Shown: one piece after another, positions 10,663-24,299 of the stretch
Layout: each line of letters begins with the position of its first letter
Position numbering within the stretch: the first letter of the stretch is position 1
Source of the DNA: Saururus chinensis
Taxonomy: Eukaryota; Streptophyta; Magnoliopsida; Piperales; Saururaceae
Length of the DNA: 64,000 nucleotides
Reading direction: 5' to 3'
Assembly: GCA_035235625.1 (NCBI GenBank)
Contig: CP141146.1
Coordinates: 8,426,501 to 8,490,500, forward strand
Made by a program: the position numbers and the translations under genes
Notes under the pieces: model-generated
What the model was told of the DNA's origin: nothing
Database searches by the model: none
What the model saw: only the letters and a program-made list of their open reading frames with translations

Positions 10663-13600
10663 TGTCACGACCCAAATTTTTAAAAGCCTTTTTAAATAGC
10701 ATGAATGGTAAGTCACGAGAAATTTTTTTTCTTTCTTAAATACAAAACAAACTATTCAGTTAAATATCCAAGTCATGATAACTGGGGTTCACAAATACTA
10801 ATATCAAATCATATGATATTATTACACATCTCAAAAAATCAATAAGAACAACTCATCCATCAAAGTACAAGTCCGTCATCCGTCTGAAAATAAATAACTA
10901 AGTTGACTCTCATGCCAAAGATATACTTATGTACCGGAGTTGCAAAAATGAGGAACTTCATCTTGTGCTCACCTATACTGGTCTCACTTGTCGTCACCTC
11001 CATAATCTACAACCAACCAAACCAAATAACCACAACAACAACAATGAAACCTCTCCGTCTTCAGGAGAAGATCTTCTAAAGGGGCAAAAGGTTTTATTAA
11101 TATTTTTCGAATCAAGCCAACATCACCCGATGTTAGTTGCCTATATACTCATCAGACAACATCTCCAATGTTTCCAACAAGATCGGATTGAGATGTAGTT
11201 CTGCCTAAAACTACACTATCCTAAGAAGTATAGCATCACACATGCAATACTTAAGTATTTTCAATCAACCTACATTTTATGCAAGTCTTTTAAATTGTTT
11301 CACTTGTCTAATTAACAAGCAATAATAAATAATGTTATTATTTATTTTATAATCGTTGTTAAATAATTAATACCCTTTATTGTTTAAACCCAACTCTTGG
11401 TTTAATAAAATATATACTAACTCAGAGATAACTTGACTCTTGAGGAAATCCCCAAACACATGACTCCAACATTGGAGTAGACTGTTTAATAGTAGCTTCA
11501 CCCAAATCCCTAGGGCTCTCAATAGTCTACCATGAATTTGGAGAAAAGGATCTCAATTGTGCCCATGCACACAAATTGGCAAGAAGCACATGTAACGCCC
11601 GCGATTTTTCATACATTTTCCTTAAAATTCACAAAATTTTTTGCAATATAACTGCTATAAATCAGGAAAAATGACATACGAAACTAGTGAAAACAGTTTT
11701 ATAATTTAAAACATAACACATCGGTTTTCCCATACAAAATTTTACACATTTGATCAAACATCGTACAGCCAAACCAAACATCCACAGGTGCTACTCGAAA
11801 ACAACCGTACAGATAAATTGCTATGATCATAGACTTTAAATACAAATCTCTCCTAGGCATCCCTAAGTGTAAGTCCCAAAACAGTCCACAGTCTAATCCA
11901 AACAAAAGTTCAGAATATATACACATCTTAATTCACATCTCACCCAATACAAGAGATTGTGGCACAAAACAAACTCACAGTAAGTTAAGCATATACCTGA
12001 GTCAACGGGAATCAATCCCCCGTTGAAATGAACATCCATCTCCAAGAGCTCTCTGTCACAACCTGCAAAAGCCTCCCGTACAACGGGGCTAAAAAGTAGG
12101 GTAATGAGTATTTTCATACTCTGTAGGAAAATACCCAGTAGGGGAGTTCTAAACAGTGAACTCAGTAATTCCATACATAGATGTGTCCATGCAACTCAAA
12201 CATGAATAAACGGGCATATCATAATTATGCTCATACGCATACAAACACGTATATCATCATGCAAACATCATACCATCGAATCAAACTTACACAAACACCC
12301 TTATTCAGGGTCTTACAAACTTACTTGTACCACCGTACGCTTACTCATACAACATACGCATACTTATACGACCTTACTCATGCAATCATATGCTTGCTCA
12401 TGCAGCTTACACATACTTGTACGACCTTACTCATACAATCATACTCGTACGACCTTACTCGTACAGTCTTACTCAAAATCATACACTTACTATCTTACTC
12501 AGAAATATACTCTTACAATCGTACTCATACTCTTACAGTCTTACTCATACTCATACTCTTACAGTCGTGCTCATACTCATACTCTTATAGTCGTACTCAT
12601 AATCGTACACATACTATCGACCACTGAAGCTCATTACGACTAATAAGCTCTAGCGTCGAAACAGAAAAGAATGTCACTGGGGCATCACCTTAACCTTCGG
12701 GGAGTGACTAGACGTCATGGACTTTTCTAAAGGTAAGGCACACCAATGCTCATGGGGCACTAAATCAAACAGGTAAGAGCAGGTCCATGATACTACTTAC
12801 TTGAGTGTGCAAACATAAACACCCACACATAAAGGGTCATACAGTTGCCCACCATAATGGGTCTTATAGTGCTAGTGCCACTCTTGGGCAGAAACATACA
12901 GTGCAACTCTTAGGCAGAAACATACGGTGCCACTCTTGGGCAAAAATCATACAATGCTCTCAACAGAACATCAAACGTCTGGGCTTATACAGCACACAGA
13001 CCAAATCGAAAGCATACATCGCTCTCAACAGAGCATTAGACGTCTGGGCTTCATACAACACAGACCAAATCAGAACCATACCTCGCTCTCAACAGAGCAT
13101 CAGACGTCTGGGCTTCATACAGCACACAGACAAAGTCAGAAACATATATCGCTCTCAACAGAGCATCAGACATCCGGTGCTCTATACAACACACAAACAA
13201 TATCCCGCACAATAAACACCATTGCAAGACATGAGAAATACTCAGCCAACTCATTGTCAGCTAGCTCAAACACGGAACTTAATTCGTCGAACCCTCAGGT
13301 TTCAAACTCACAACGCTATCATTAGCTGTGCTTATAATTCAAGTTTGAATTAAGTAATTTATGTGGTACAATTATGCCACACAAGCGCTCAAACATACCG
13401 TGCTCCACTGATCAAACCGAAGCTGAGCCCGATTCAAAACCATAGTGCGTTAGGGTAGCAGACATCACTTAACCCGTCCATATCATGATCATAACTCATC
13501 ATACACCAAAATCTTACAATCTTACATACTTCACCATCCACCTTATGGCCAAATCATCTTACACTGAAGCTTACCAACAAACATTCTACCATCACTAGCA

Positions 13601-16600
13601 CATACTTAATCAATATATGAAGCTTACCAACAAACACGCTAGCCATCACTAGCACATACTCAATCCACATATGAAGCTTACCAACAAACAAGCTAGCCAT
13701 CACTAGCACATACATACATCCAACATACTTATAGCCAACATCCATGTCATATGCATTTCAACATGGCATAATTCATCCTCTTACATCATGCAAACGGATC
13801 ATAAGCTAACATCCATAGCATTCAATCATATAGTCTTAGCATGCTACTACTCAATTAAAGCATGCTATCATAAAATTACGAGTTCAAAGTTCCCCTACCT
13901 CGTAATCATGACATTAGATGGCAAGCACGTGACGGTGGCGGCGTCGGTGGCGGAGTTGGCGGACAAAAGCATTGCCAATTCGAGAGAACTGTTGTCCCTA
14001 GGATTTTAGGAAGTGCCAAAAATAATCACGGCCAAACGAGCTGTCAGAAGTCTATGCGGCAAAATCCGCGATCCACGGTGACACACTAGGGCGGCCGGGA
14101 GAAAGGTCAAGCCAACATAATTGGCAATGCGACCAAAAGTCAATGGTGTACTCACTGAAGATCAGCCGATGGCTAAGACGTACTCAGTCGGCCGCAAGAC
14201 GTCAAAATCAGCCGTGGACAGCACCCAACGGTGACAATTTCGTGTCAACAAGGGCCCACATATGGGCAGAGAGCATGGGGCGATGCTCGAGGACAGAGGA
14301 GAGGTGGTGGAGGGCTATGTGTCAACTCCACTTGGTGGCAAAGCCAATCGATGGTTAGGCGGCGCAAATACGGTGCCTAAACCCAAAAGCACACATGTGG
14401 CCACATGCACACACAGCCAAAAAGGACCACTCTAGGGGGAGATGGGTTGGACGGTAGCAGCCCAAGGCCCAAAAAAGGGCTACTGAGCTATGACTAGGAG
14501 GTGGTGGCCGATCGAAGCGGCGACATCGCCAATAGCCACCCACAACCAATACACGTGGTGTGGGCAGTTGTGCATCTCGCACGGTACAGGGCAAAGGCAA
14601 GCGGCCTATTCCGAGCGGAGGTATAATTAGGTCAAGTGGGGCTGACCCTCACTGTCGCCGAGCTGGGGCGATGGCCAAATGGCACATGACTTGCAGATGA
14701 CAACGACCCAAGACGCACCCAAAACATCTAATCGGGCGGAGCAATACCATAGAGGTGAAGCGGGGTCGGAAACGGTAACCCCTACTGACACTAGGTCGAG
14801 GTAGGCTGGACGGAGTCCATACGGTGGCAAGATGATGATCGAAAACACACCGGCGTCTCAAAAAAAAAACCACGGACAGTGATAGGAAAATGTGACTAAA
14901 ACCCAACCAAAGTACCGGTAGCTCACAGCGGAGCAAAGAAAGCATGGCGGTGGCTCTAGCCAGAGCCTATGGGTTCCTAGCGGCCAACTAAACATAAGTC
15001 TAGTTGAGGGCGGCCGCAAACGACATCAAAATCGTACCCCCATGGCTCAAAAACAGGACTTAAATGAGAGAAAAACTAAAGAAAAGTTTGGTACCTCGTG
15101 GAGGAGCGAAGAAGCTGTGGCGGCAGTCATAGCCGGTACCTATGGACTCGTGGCAGTGAGGCAAAGAGGATCCTGACAAAAATCGGTGGAATCCGACGAT
15201 GGAGGAGGGAGAATGGAGCGACTGGAATCTCACTCGGGTTCTCACAAAACTCACTGGACGTCAAGTTTATCTTCTGTAAGTTTCTGGAAAGAAACTTACT
15301 AGATCAACTTTTTAAGCTGATTTTACTATTCACTCTTTTTTATTTTTACATTTACATCCCCAATATGCGTTAAAAGTGCACAGGGAGGCCCGCGGCCTGT
15401 GACTGAGCCCTACACCCGACTCTATAGGTATAAATATGGAGTAAAATACACAAATACAAATATGCTAAAACATCACATTTGCTCGCCGAAAATGACTAGA
15501 AAAATAGCAGAAAAATCCCAAAAAACCATAGAAAAATTAGGGACCTTACAGCACAAGCCTTCCATGATGCTCATACAACTCTTCTTTTCGTACGTACTAT
15601 ATGGTTTTGGGAAGACCTACGGGAGATCCACAGTAAAAACCATCTAGTCAATACCCAAACTGTCGTGGCGATAAAGAAGTGTATCGCAATCCCCACCATT
15701 TCCCAACTCTGGGAAACAAATGTCTTCTAAGACATTACTAATGTATCCATAGAATTCTCAGGTCTTTATGACCATTGACTCCCCCAAACATTTAAAATTT
15801 AAACTAGATTATTTTCATCTAGTCAAGTATTCGCCCAACCATTTGGGTCCTCTTCACATTGTGAATCAGCCCAACAAATAGCTCATCCACTGAGCTATGA
15901 CTCAGAGAACAACCCAAACACTAATATTTTGCACGAGACTCAGGTAAACTCCCATAAACACCCTCGGTTCATTAACAAAGGTAAAATTCTATGTTAGGGC
16001 CTCATTCACTCTATGAACCTGTCCCAAACCCTATTGAAGGTATTTTAGTCTTTATCTTGATTAGTTGTTCTCCCCCCAATCCAATAACAACCAATATCTA
16101 TTGATTAGTCTTTATTAACCTTAAGTTACTTATATAACTTAACGCATTAATAATAAAAGTAAGCATCAAAATAATCAACATAAATAACATGCAGTCACAC
16201 AAGTGCATAAATAATAAATGAAGACCTGTTGCACTCATGTACAGGGCTAGGGCTTAGCGACTTCAAGCCCGATAATGTAGATAACTCTACGCATCACACG
16301 AGTTACACATATAATACACTAGTGAATTTCTACACTTCATTACAGACACGTGTAATATGTTGCCTTAAACCCTAAGAATTAGGGTTAGTGTCACTTACTG
16401 TTCACACTTCTTCCTTTTGAAGCAAGTTAATATCACTATAGCGTACCCTAACGCTTGGTAGTTAGGTTATTAGTTTCTGCAAAAACGAAACATACTGCCC
16501 CTAAGGGCATTAGGGTAATTCTACCACCTAGGGTATGGTACCCTCCATTGGGTCATTTGGTCATCTCACCACCCTTTTATTTATTTTAAGTTATTAACCT

Positions 16601-18330
16601 CTCAGAAGGCTCCATTCTCAAACTGACTCGCGCTTCCATTAATACGAATGTCGATTGTTCACTCGAAGGGTATTTCTATCATTTTGTTTAAAGCGTTTTT
16701 GATATCCAATTGGTCCAAAATTTTGCTCAAGGGTACTACTTGACTTCATGGACTCAGTGTAATTTTCATGGCGTGCAACGGGGTCATGAACCCTTTGAAC
16801 TGACCCAAGTTTGCCTAATGATTTACCCAAACTAGGGACAAAGTGATCAATTATCCACTCACTGAGATTTTTCCTCATTATGCGGTTTAGTCTATATTTA
16901 GGGTACTTAATAATATATTATTGAAATTTTTTTTAATTTTTAAATCAACTCATAGGCCCTGAACCGGAGCCCCGAAGTCGGGTAAGTAATTTTCACACAG
17001 TAATTTAACTATAAGGGGTAAAATAGTTATTTTATAGTCTCTGGGATTTTTTCCGGATCTAAAACTTGATCAGAATATTCCAAGACCTCTCAAGAACTAT
17101 TGGTATTTTTTCTAATTTTTACCAATAAGCGAAAGTATTTAAACCAGACCCGGTTCATTACTTTCTCTCTTTTTGTTAAACCGGATGAGGATTAAATCCA
17201 CCGGTCCAGCAGTCGTCTCCCTCACGGAGACAACCACGGAAACAGAAGCAACTGGACTTCGAGTCCAGCTTCCGCTGGTGGCCTGGGCTTCCCTAACTAT
17301 CATTCGAAGGGGGAGGGGATTCCCGGCGTAAGGCCACGATGGTGTCAATCGCCGTCCGGCGACTTGTGTGGCCGGCTTAACTCCGTCCCCTCCCCTCGGA
17401 ATCCTCTGGCGCAGTTCTGCTCTGTACCAAAAGGAATGGCCACGGCCGCAGTTGCCTCTTCTGGCCGTCAGGCAAGGCATGGATGGATCGCCATCGAGCG
17501 GCAATTTCCACAGCCGGCAGATGGCTACCCAGCCTCCGCCAAGGGCCGAAGCTCCTCTTCCTCTATGTTCGCTGCTCACAAAACTGAGGGGAAACGAGGA
17601 ATTGATGCCACCGCCACCCATCACCGGCAATGGCCGGCAGAAGTTCGGCTGCAAACTGAGGGACGAAAGATGGCGGCCGAAGATCACTGGCTGATGCTGG
17701 CCACCGATTGACGAAGACTCGTCAGCCGATGCCCTCAGCCACCGTCTACTTAATTAAGATAACAAAACAATAATTTTATTGGCTAATCATTCAATAAACT
17801 AATTGATTTGAGGATTAAGATGGTAAACCTACTTCGTACATCGGGTTATTGTCGATCCACCACTGCTGAAACTTCGAGCTTGCTCCTTTTCGACTCTATC
17901 GCCAGCCACCTTCACCGGAAAATTGTCTTCCTCCTCTCCCCTAGTAGAAGCCTCCCCTTAAGAGCTATAATTATTCATTTTTATAGGCACGAGGATTAGG
18001 GTTCTTAATCCCCCAAAAATTTAATTTTCGTAACATTAATTAATCGAGCTCATATAGTGATTTAAACGGATAATTCGCGTGTCCAATTCGGGTAAACAGG
18101 CCATGTATGTTATAATCAACTTCGAACGGCCATAACTCCCTCATCCAAACTCCAATTTGCATGTTCTTGGTGGCGTTCCGAAGCTCTTTCTGTCTAATTT
18201 CCATCCATATAGGTTTTAGCTACTAATTCCAAACAATGATTAAGTTATTTCCATAATAAAGTTAAGGGTTTTAACACCCTAATTTCCACATGGTCGACTT
18301 TGGGAATTTAGAAAATTCTCGGATGTTACA
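10663..18330. mobile_element. Outer long LTR-like element, about 3.7 kb without its nested insert
   Basis: It begins TGTCACGACCC at 10663 and ends GGATGTTACA at 18330, a TG...CA pair with inverted TGT/ACA tips as in plant LTRs. Flanks are gtggg and atggg, four of five identical. Removing the nested element (11591-15555) leaves about 3.7 kb with no gag-pol, no internal second LTR and no primer-binding site that I can see, so it looks like a solo LTR. LTRs this long occur in some chromovirus (Del/Tekay) lineages; that assignment is an inference. Open frames around 17139-17711 on both strands lie in a GC-rich part and show no domain. Confidence 0.65.
11591..15550. mobile_element. Nested 3.96-kb solo-LTR-like element with a perfect target duplication
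   Basis: It begins TGTAACGCCCG at 11591 and ends ACCTTACA at 15550, flanked by identical GCACA at 11586-11590 and 15551-15555. The two copies of the 5-bp target and the TG...CA ends define a clean insertion inside the outer element. No gag-pol or internal LTR copy was seen. It carries three minisatellite blocks: TAC-rich units at 12225-12615, cactcttgggcaga and ctctcaacagagcatca units at 12840-13200, and tagccatcactagcacata units at 13560-13760. A truncated sister copy lies at 19633-23455. Confidence 0.78.
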
Positions 18331-19632
18331 ATGGGTGATCATGTGGTGGGTAGGGGAGGGAGGAGGGGTGAGAGGGAAGGAGTGGGGGAGGGGTGGGGGA
18401 GGTCGAGGAGGGAGTGGGGGAGGGGGAGAGTTGAAGGTAGAGGTGAGGTAGACAGAAGGGAGGGGGTATAGTAGGATAGAAGGGAAGGGCGGGGGGTAGT
18501 GGAAGAGGTGGAAGGAGTGAGGGGCTAGGTGGTGTTGGTGGGGAATGGGAGAGAAAAGGAAACTCATGTTCAAGGAAGCAAACATGACGGGAAATGTATA
18601 CTCGATGACTGGTGGGGTCAAGATAATGATAGCCTTTGGTGGTGGGATAATAACCGATGAAGACACAAGGAATAGATCGGGATTCAAGTTTATGCTACGA
18701 GTAAGGATGGGTCCATGGGTAGCACAGACAACCGAAGACATGGAGGTGGAAATAGTCAAGAAGGGTATTGTGGAGAAGTTGATAGGGGGATGCATGGTGG
18801 AAAATGGGGGATGGAAGGCGATTGATGAGATACATGGCCGTGCAAGCAACATCAACCCAGTAAGTTGGAGGCACGTGAGCAGAGGTGAGGAGGGAAAGAG
18901 TGGTCTCGATGATATTGTGGTGTTTGCACTCAGAAACACAATTCTGTTTAGGAGTATGGGGACAAGAGAATTGATGAGTGATGCCACAGGTTTGGAAGTG
19001 GGATGTGAAGTGGGAATTGACATATTCACGGCCATTGTCAAAACAGAAGGTGGTGATATAGTTGGGGAAGACATTTTTAACCATGGACTAAAATGTAAAG
19101 AATATTTCAAAGGCTTCAGACTTGAGTTTGAGGGGATAGAGCCAAGTGTAGCGGGAGTAGTTATCAACAAAGAGGATATAGTATTGGTAGCCAAGAAAAG
19201 AGGAGACCGGGGAGGGTCCCCAAAGGTCGGAGTGGATGAGTTCTAGGGAACGAGTGGTAGACTGATGGGAGTGGGGGAAGGGTAATTTGTAGGATTTGCT
19301 AACATGACAGTTGTTACAAACTAAGCCTTTTATTTTGGTAACATGAAAAGGAAAAGAGGAGACAATAGTGTTGAAGGTGGTGGAGGCAGGATGGCCAAGT
19401 CATTGATGCCAGGTAGCAAACAAGGAGGTGGTGGTGGTGAGGGCGGTGAGGGCACATGGGAGGGCAGTGGAGAGTGGTTAGGAACCGTTCTGACTGGGGC
19501 CATGATAGAGGAGGCGTTGAGTCTTGTTATCCTAGATAGGCACATGAGAGGCGGAAAATATTAGAGAACACTCATTATTGCATGCAAGTTTGTGGACAGA
19601 AAAGAGATTGTGGGTAATGGAGGGAGTGTGAC
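18331..19632 (-). pseudogene. Ty1/copia GAG_pre-integrase and integrase core
   Basis: Read on the minus strand in more than one frame. THNLFSVHKLACNNE near 19600 is the usual post-protease segment. The zinc-binding LGHP...CNNC region and HSDLWGPSP follow, then FVDNYSRYTWLYPLK, FDNGREYVNSHF, CPHTPKQN, ETTLSLLTSAHVPPTYW and YLINRLPSPI, ending with CLCYPW. The catalytic Asp of HSD, the Asp of FDNG and a Glu in the CVSEC segment are visible. Frameshifts and stops break it. It ends at HHMITH, the start of the reverse transcriptase region, at the border of the outer LTR-like element. Confidence 0.9.
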
Positions 19633-22600
19633 TGTAGCGCCCAAGATTTTTCATCACATTTTCCTTAAAATTCACCGAATTTTTTTGCAATATAACTGTT
19701 GTGAATCGGAAAAAATGATGAATGCAAAACCTGTGAAAGTAGTTTTTATAATTTAAAATATCACAAATCAAATATTTTCCCATCCAAAATTTTCTCATTT
19801 GATCAACCATCGTACAGCCAAACCAAACATCTTCAGGCGCTACTGGAAAACAAACATACGAATAAATTTGCTATGATCATAAACTTTAAATACAAATCTC
19901 TCCTAGACACCCCTGAGTGCAAATCTCATAACAGTCCACAATCTAATCTAATTTGAAAGTCCAGAATACATACACATTTTAATTCTCATCTCACCTAATG
20001 CTTTAGATCGTGACACAAATAATACTCATAGTGAGTCAAAGATATACCTGAGTCTAAGGGAATCAATCCATCGTGAAAACGGGCATCCATCTCTAGGAGC
20101 TCTCCAACACAAACCTGCAAAAGCCTCCTGAACAACGAGGCTAAAAATATGGTAATGAGTATTTTCATACTCATTAGGAAAATACCCAATAGGGGAGTTC
20201 TAAACAGTGAACTCAGTAAGTCCATACATAGATGCGTTCATACAACTCAAACATGAAGCAAACAAGCCTATCATAATCATGCTCATACGCATACAATCAC
20301 GCATACCATCATGCCAAAATCATATCATAAAACTAATCTTACACATACACTCGTAATCAGAGTCATACAAACTTACTCGTACCATAGTAAGCTTACTCAT
20401 ACAAACTTACTCGTACCATAGTACGCTTACTCATACAACTTACACATACCTATACGACCTTACTCGTATAATCATACACTTACTCGTACGACCTTACTCG
20501 TACAGTCTTACACTTACAATCTTACTCAGAATTATACACTTACAATCTTACATAAAATCATACTCTTACAATCGTGCTCATACTCATACTCTTACATCCG
20601 TACTCATACTATTGACCACTGAAGCTCATTACAACTAATAAGTTCTAGCGTCGAAATGGAAAAGAATGTCACTGGGGCATCACCTTAACCTCCAAGGAGT
20701 GACTAGACGTCATGAACTTTTTCAAACGTAAGGCACACCAATGCTCATGGGGCACAGGTTCAAACAAGTAAGAGGAGGTCCATGATACTACTTACCTGAG
20801 CGCGCAAACATAAACACCTACATATAATGAGTCATATTGTTGCCCACTATAATGGGTCTTATAGTACCATAGAATTGGCCACCATTATGGGTCTTATAGT
20901 GCCAGTGCCACTCTTGGGCAGAATCATACAATGCCACTCTTGGGCAAAATCATACAATGCCACTCTTGGGCAGAATCATCAATGCCACTCTTGGGCAGAA
21001 ATCATACAATGTCACTCTTGGGCAAAAATCATACAGCGCTCTCAATAGAGCATCAAACATCTGGGTTTAATACAGCACACAGACCAAATTGAAAACATAC
21101 ATCGCTCTCAACAGAGCATCAGACATGTATGTGCTCAATACAACACATTGACAACATCCCGCAGGATAAACATTATGGCTAGAAAAGAGAAATGCTTATC
21201 CAACTCATTATTGGCTAGCTCAAACACGGAACTTAACCCGTCGAACCCTCAGGTCTCAAACTCACAACACTATCATTAGCTTTACTTATAATTCAAGTTT
21301 GAATTAAGTAAATTATGTGGTACAATTATGCCACCAAAAATTCTCAAATATATAGTGCTCCACTGATCAAACTGAAGCTTAGCCCGATCTAAAACCCTAG
21401 TTTGTAGGGGCAGCAAACTTCACTTAACCCGTCCATCTTACAACATAACTCACCATACATCAAATCTTCACATAATCATATAGTCTCTGCCATCCACCTT
21501 ACGACCAAAACATTTTACTCAGCATCATCAAATTGAGCTCCTCATAGTAGGTCCCCGCTATCACCCTCTTACTTAATACCTCACTTATTATGCTTACTTT
21601 TCATTTCATAATCTATACATTATGCTTGTACAATTATGCACGCTCTTACTGTTTGACAATTCCCCCAAACATACGCTCTGATCCAAACCAAACAAAATAC
21701 TCTAATCCTCACCCATCAAACTTACATCCTCAGTCTTCCGTCATACGCTTACACATCCACAACAAATCCAGATGAAACCCTCTGTCACCTCATATCCATC
21801 GCCCATACCTCTAGCCACATACACATACATATATCCATAGCATAGGCAAATAGCCATCATATATATATGTATGTCTATCACCCATACGTATAACATATAC
21901 ATACTTCTATACATAGCTCACCAACATACTCGCTAGCCATAACTAGCGCACACACAATCTACATACACTAGCTTACCAACGTACTCGCTAGCCATCACTA
22001 GCACATACATACATATTCATACTCGCTAGCCGTCACTAGCATAAACATACACATCCATACTCACTAGCTGTCACTAGTACAAACATACACATCCATACAC
22101 GTAGCTTACCAACATACACGCTAGTCATCACTAGCACATGCATAATCCACATCGTAGCTTACAAACATACACGCTAGCCATCACTAGCATATACATAATC
22201 CACATATGTAGCATACCAACATACACGCTAGCCATCACTAGCACACACATAATTCAAACGTACTTACAATCCCACATGCATGTCATATGCATTTCAACAT
22301 GGTATAATTTATCCTCTTACATCATGCAAATGGATCATGATTTAACATCCAAAGCACTGATCATATAATCCTAGCATCCTGCTACTCATTCAAAGCATGT
22401 TATCATGAAATTAGGAGTTAAAAGCTCCCCTACCTCGTTATCATGGCGTTTGATGGCGAGCACACGACGGTGGCGGTGGCAGCAGTGGAGTTGGCCGACA
22501 AAAGCATTGCCAAGTCGAGAGAGTTATTGTCTCAAGGGTTTAGGAAGCGCCGAAACTACTCACGGCCAAACGGGGTGACATAAATCAACACGGCAAAATC

Positions 22601-23455
22601 CACGATCAACGGTAGCACACTAGGGGCAGCTAAGAGAAAGGTCATGACAGCATAAGTGGTGGTGCAACCATAAGCCAAGGATGTACTTACTGAAGGTCGG
22701 TCGGTAGATGAAAAGTACGCGGCCGGCCACAAAACGTCAAAATCGGCTATGGACAGCACGCAATGGCAGCAATTTCGCATCATCAAGGGCCCACATAAGG
22801 GTGGAGGGCATGGGGTGATGCTTAAGGATAGAGGAGAGGTGGTAGAGGACTTTGATGTCAACTCCATTCGGTGGCAGAGCCAACCAATGGTTAGGCAACA
22901 CAAATACGGCGCCAAAACCCAAAAACACATGCATAGTCACGTGCACACACGACCAAAAAGGGCCACTCTAGGGAGAGATGGGTCGGACAGTGACAGCAAA
23001 AGGCCCACAAATGGGCAATAGAGCTAGGGCCAAAAAGGTGGTGACCGATTGAAGCGGCAACATCGCTTATCGCCACCCACAGCTAACACATGTGGTGTGG
23101 GCAACTGTGCATCTCGCATGGTATAGGGTAATAGCAAGCGGCCCATTCTAGGCGGAGGTATAATCGGGCCAAGTGGGGTTGGCCCTCACTGTCGCCGAGC
23201 CGAGGCAAAGCCCACAATGGCCAAATGGCCCACAGCTCGCCAATGGCAATGGCCCGAGACGCACCCAAAGTGTCTAACCGGGCAAAGTAAGGCAATAGGG
23301 GTGAAGCGGGGTCAGAAACGCCAACCCCCTACTGACACTAGGTCAATGTAGGCTAGACGGAGTCTGACCGGTGGCCGAACGACAACCGGAAACACTGACA
23401 TCTCAAAATAATGTCACGGATAGTGAAATGAATGTATGAATAAAACCCCCACTTT
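19633..23455. mobile_element. Truncated sister copy of the 3.96-kb long-LTR element
   Basis: It begins TGTAGCGCCC at 19633 and follows the element at 11591 segment by segment, including the minisatellite blocks and the GC-rich end. Similarity stops near 23455, which corresponds to about 14905 in the other copy, so some 650 bp of the right end are missing. The tagccatcactagcacata block is larger here (about 21905-22260). It interrupts the same copia element as the outer insertion. No matching target duplication is found because the right end is lost. Confidence 0.75.
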
Positions 23456-24299
23456 GTTGTTGCTATGCCCCTTCTATGCGGTCCTACATACTAGGATACC
23501 CCTTTTATTTGAAAAAAAAAATAGAATTGAATGGAAATTAAAAGCATTTGGTAACTTAGTTAAATACACTGAGAGTGAATATCAAGGAAGTTGTCATCTT
23601 TTTATCCTCCCATTAGATATGGTTCTAAAAGAATATGTAAATCAACAAATGCTTAAAAGACCTTTTTATTGAGAAAGAAAGAGATAAATAGGTCATAAAC
23701 CTAAGCTCATTATATTCTAATGTTAGTAACTTATGCAGGTATTCTATGGTGTAATGTATTGGAAGAATGCACTATAAATTAGAGTGATGGGAGAGAATAG
23801 ACCTTAAAAAAGAAGTTAGCAACCCTAGAGGGGGTGAATAGGGTTGATGGTGAAAATTGATTAGTGAATTAAAAATCACCTAAATTATATGAAGAAGGCC
23901 AACAAATAAATTCAAGTTATGGGAAGGTAGAGGAAATCCATAAGGGGATGATATGATCTAGCTTGATAAATAGAATCGTTTACTTAAATAGGCTACATTA
24001 CTACGTATGTTCGCACCTAGCATGCTAAAAAAAAAAACAAGTCTTACACACATGCCCGTACCCACATGTGGGTCTTACATCCTCATCATGGCGAGCAATC
24101 TGAGTAGAGTGTACAATGCAGAATGTACAAAGCATTTCAATAATGAGTCAGACTTACATAGTCTATATATATTGAATGAGATACAACAAAGGATATGGGT
24201 GATTCAAATCTTTAACATCTTAATTATTGATAAAAAAATAGAATAAGTTGTTAAAACATCACTAATCACTCTACCGGCTAGTTTATAACCAGGGCTTCT
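23456..24299. other. No gene; PRMT7-flank-like block and a copia LTR-like motif
   Basis: Positions 23540-23740 strongly resemble 40895-41105, the DNA just after the PRMT7 stop (shared atcaaggaag, tgtcatct, ttatcctccc, atatggtt). At 23814-23850 there is gttagcaaccctagaggg followed by gggtgaataggg, a phrase often seen at the start of plant Ty1/copia LTRs. No coding feature. Confidence 0.5.

Noticed and set aside
12840..13200. Regularly spaced repeats resembling a CRISPR array
   Set aside because: Units are degenerate, spacers are themselves repetitive, the sequence lies in a plant retroelement and there are no cas genes.
12181..13325. Tyr/His/Thr-rich and Gln/Ser-rich open frames of up to 148 codons
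   Set aside because: They follow the minisatellite period of the long LTR and differ in the sister copy at 20.3-21.2 kb.
17139..17711. 182-codon minus and 115/108-codon plus open frames
   Set aside because: They overlap each other in a GC-rich part of a long LTR-like element and have no recognisable motif.
18545..19246. 233-codon plus-strand open frame
   Set aside because: It is the antisense of the copia integrase, whose motifs are on the minus strand.
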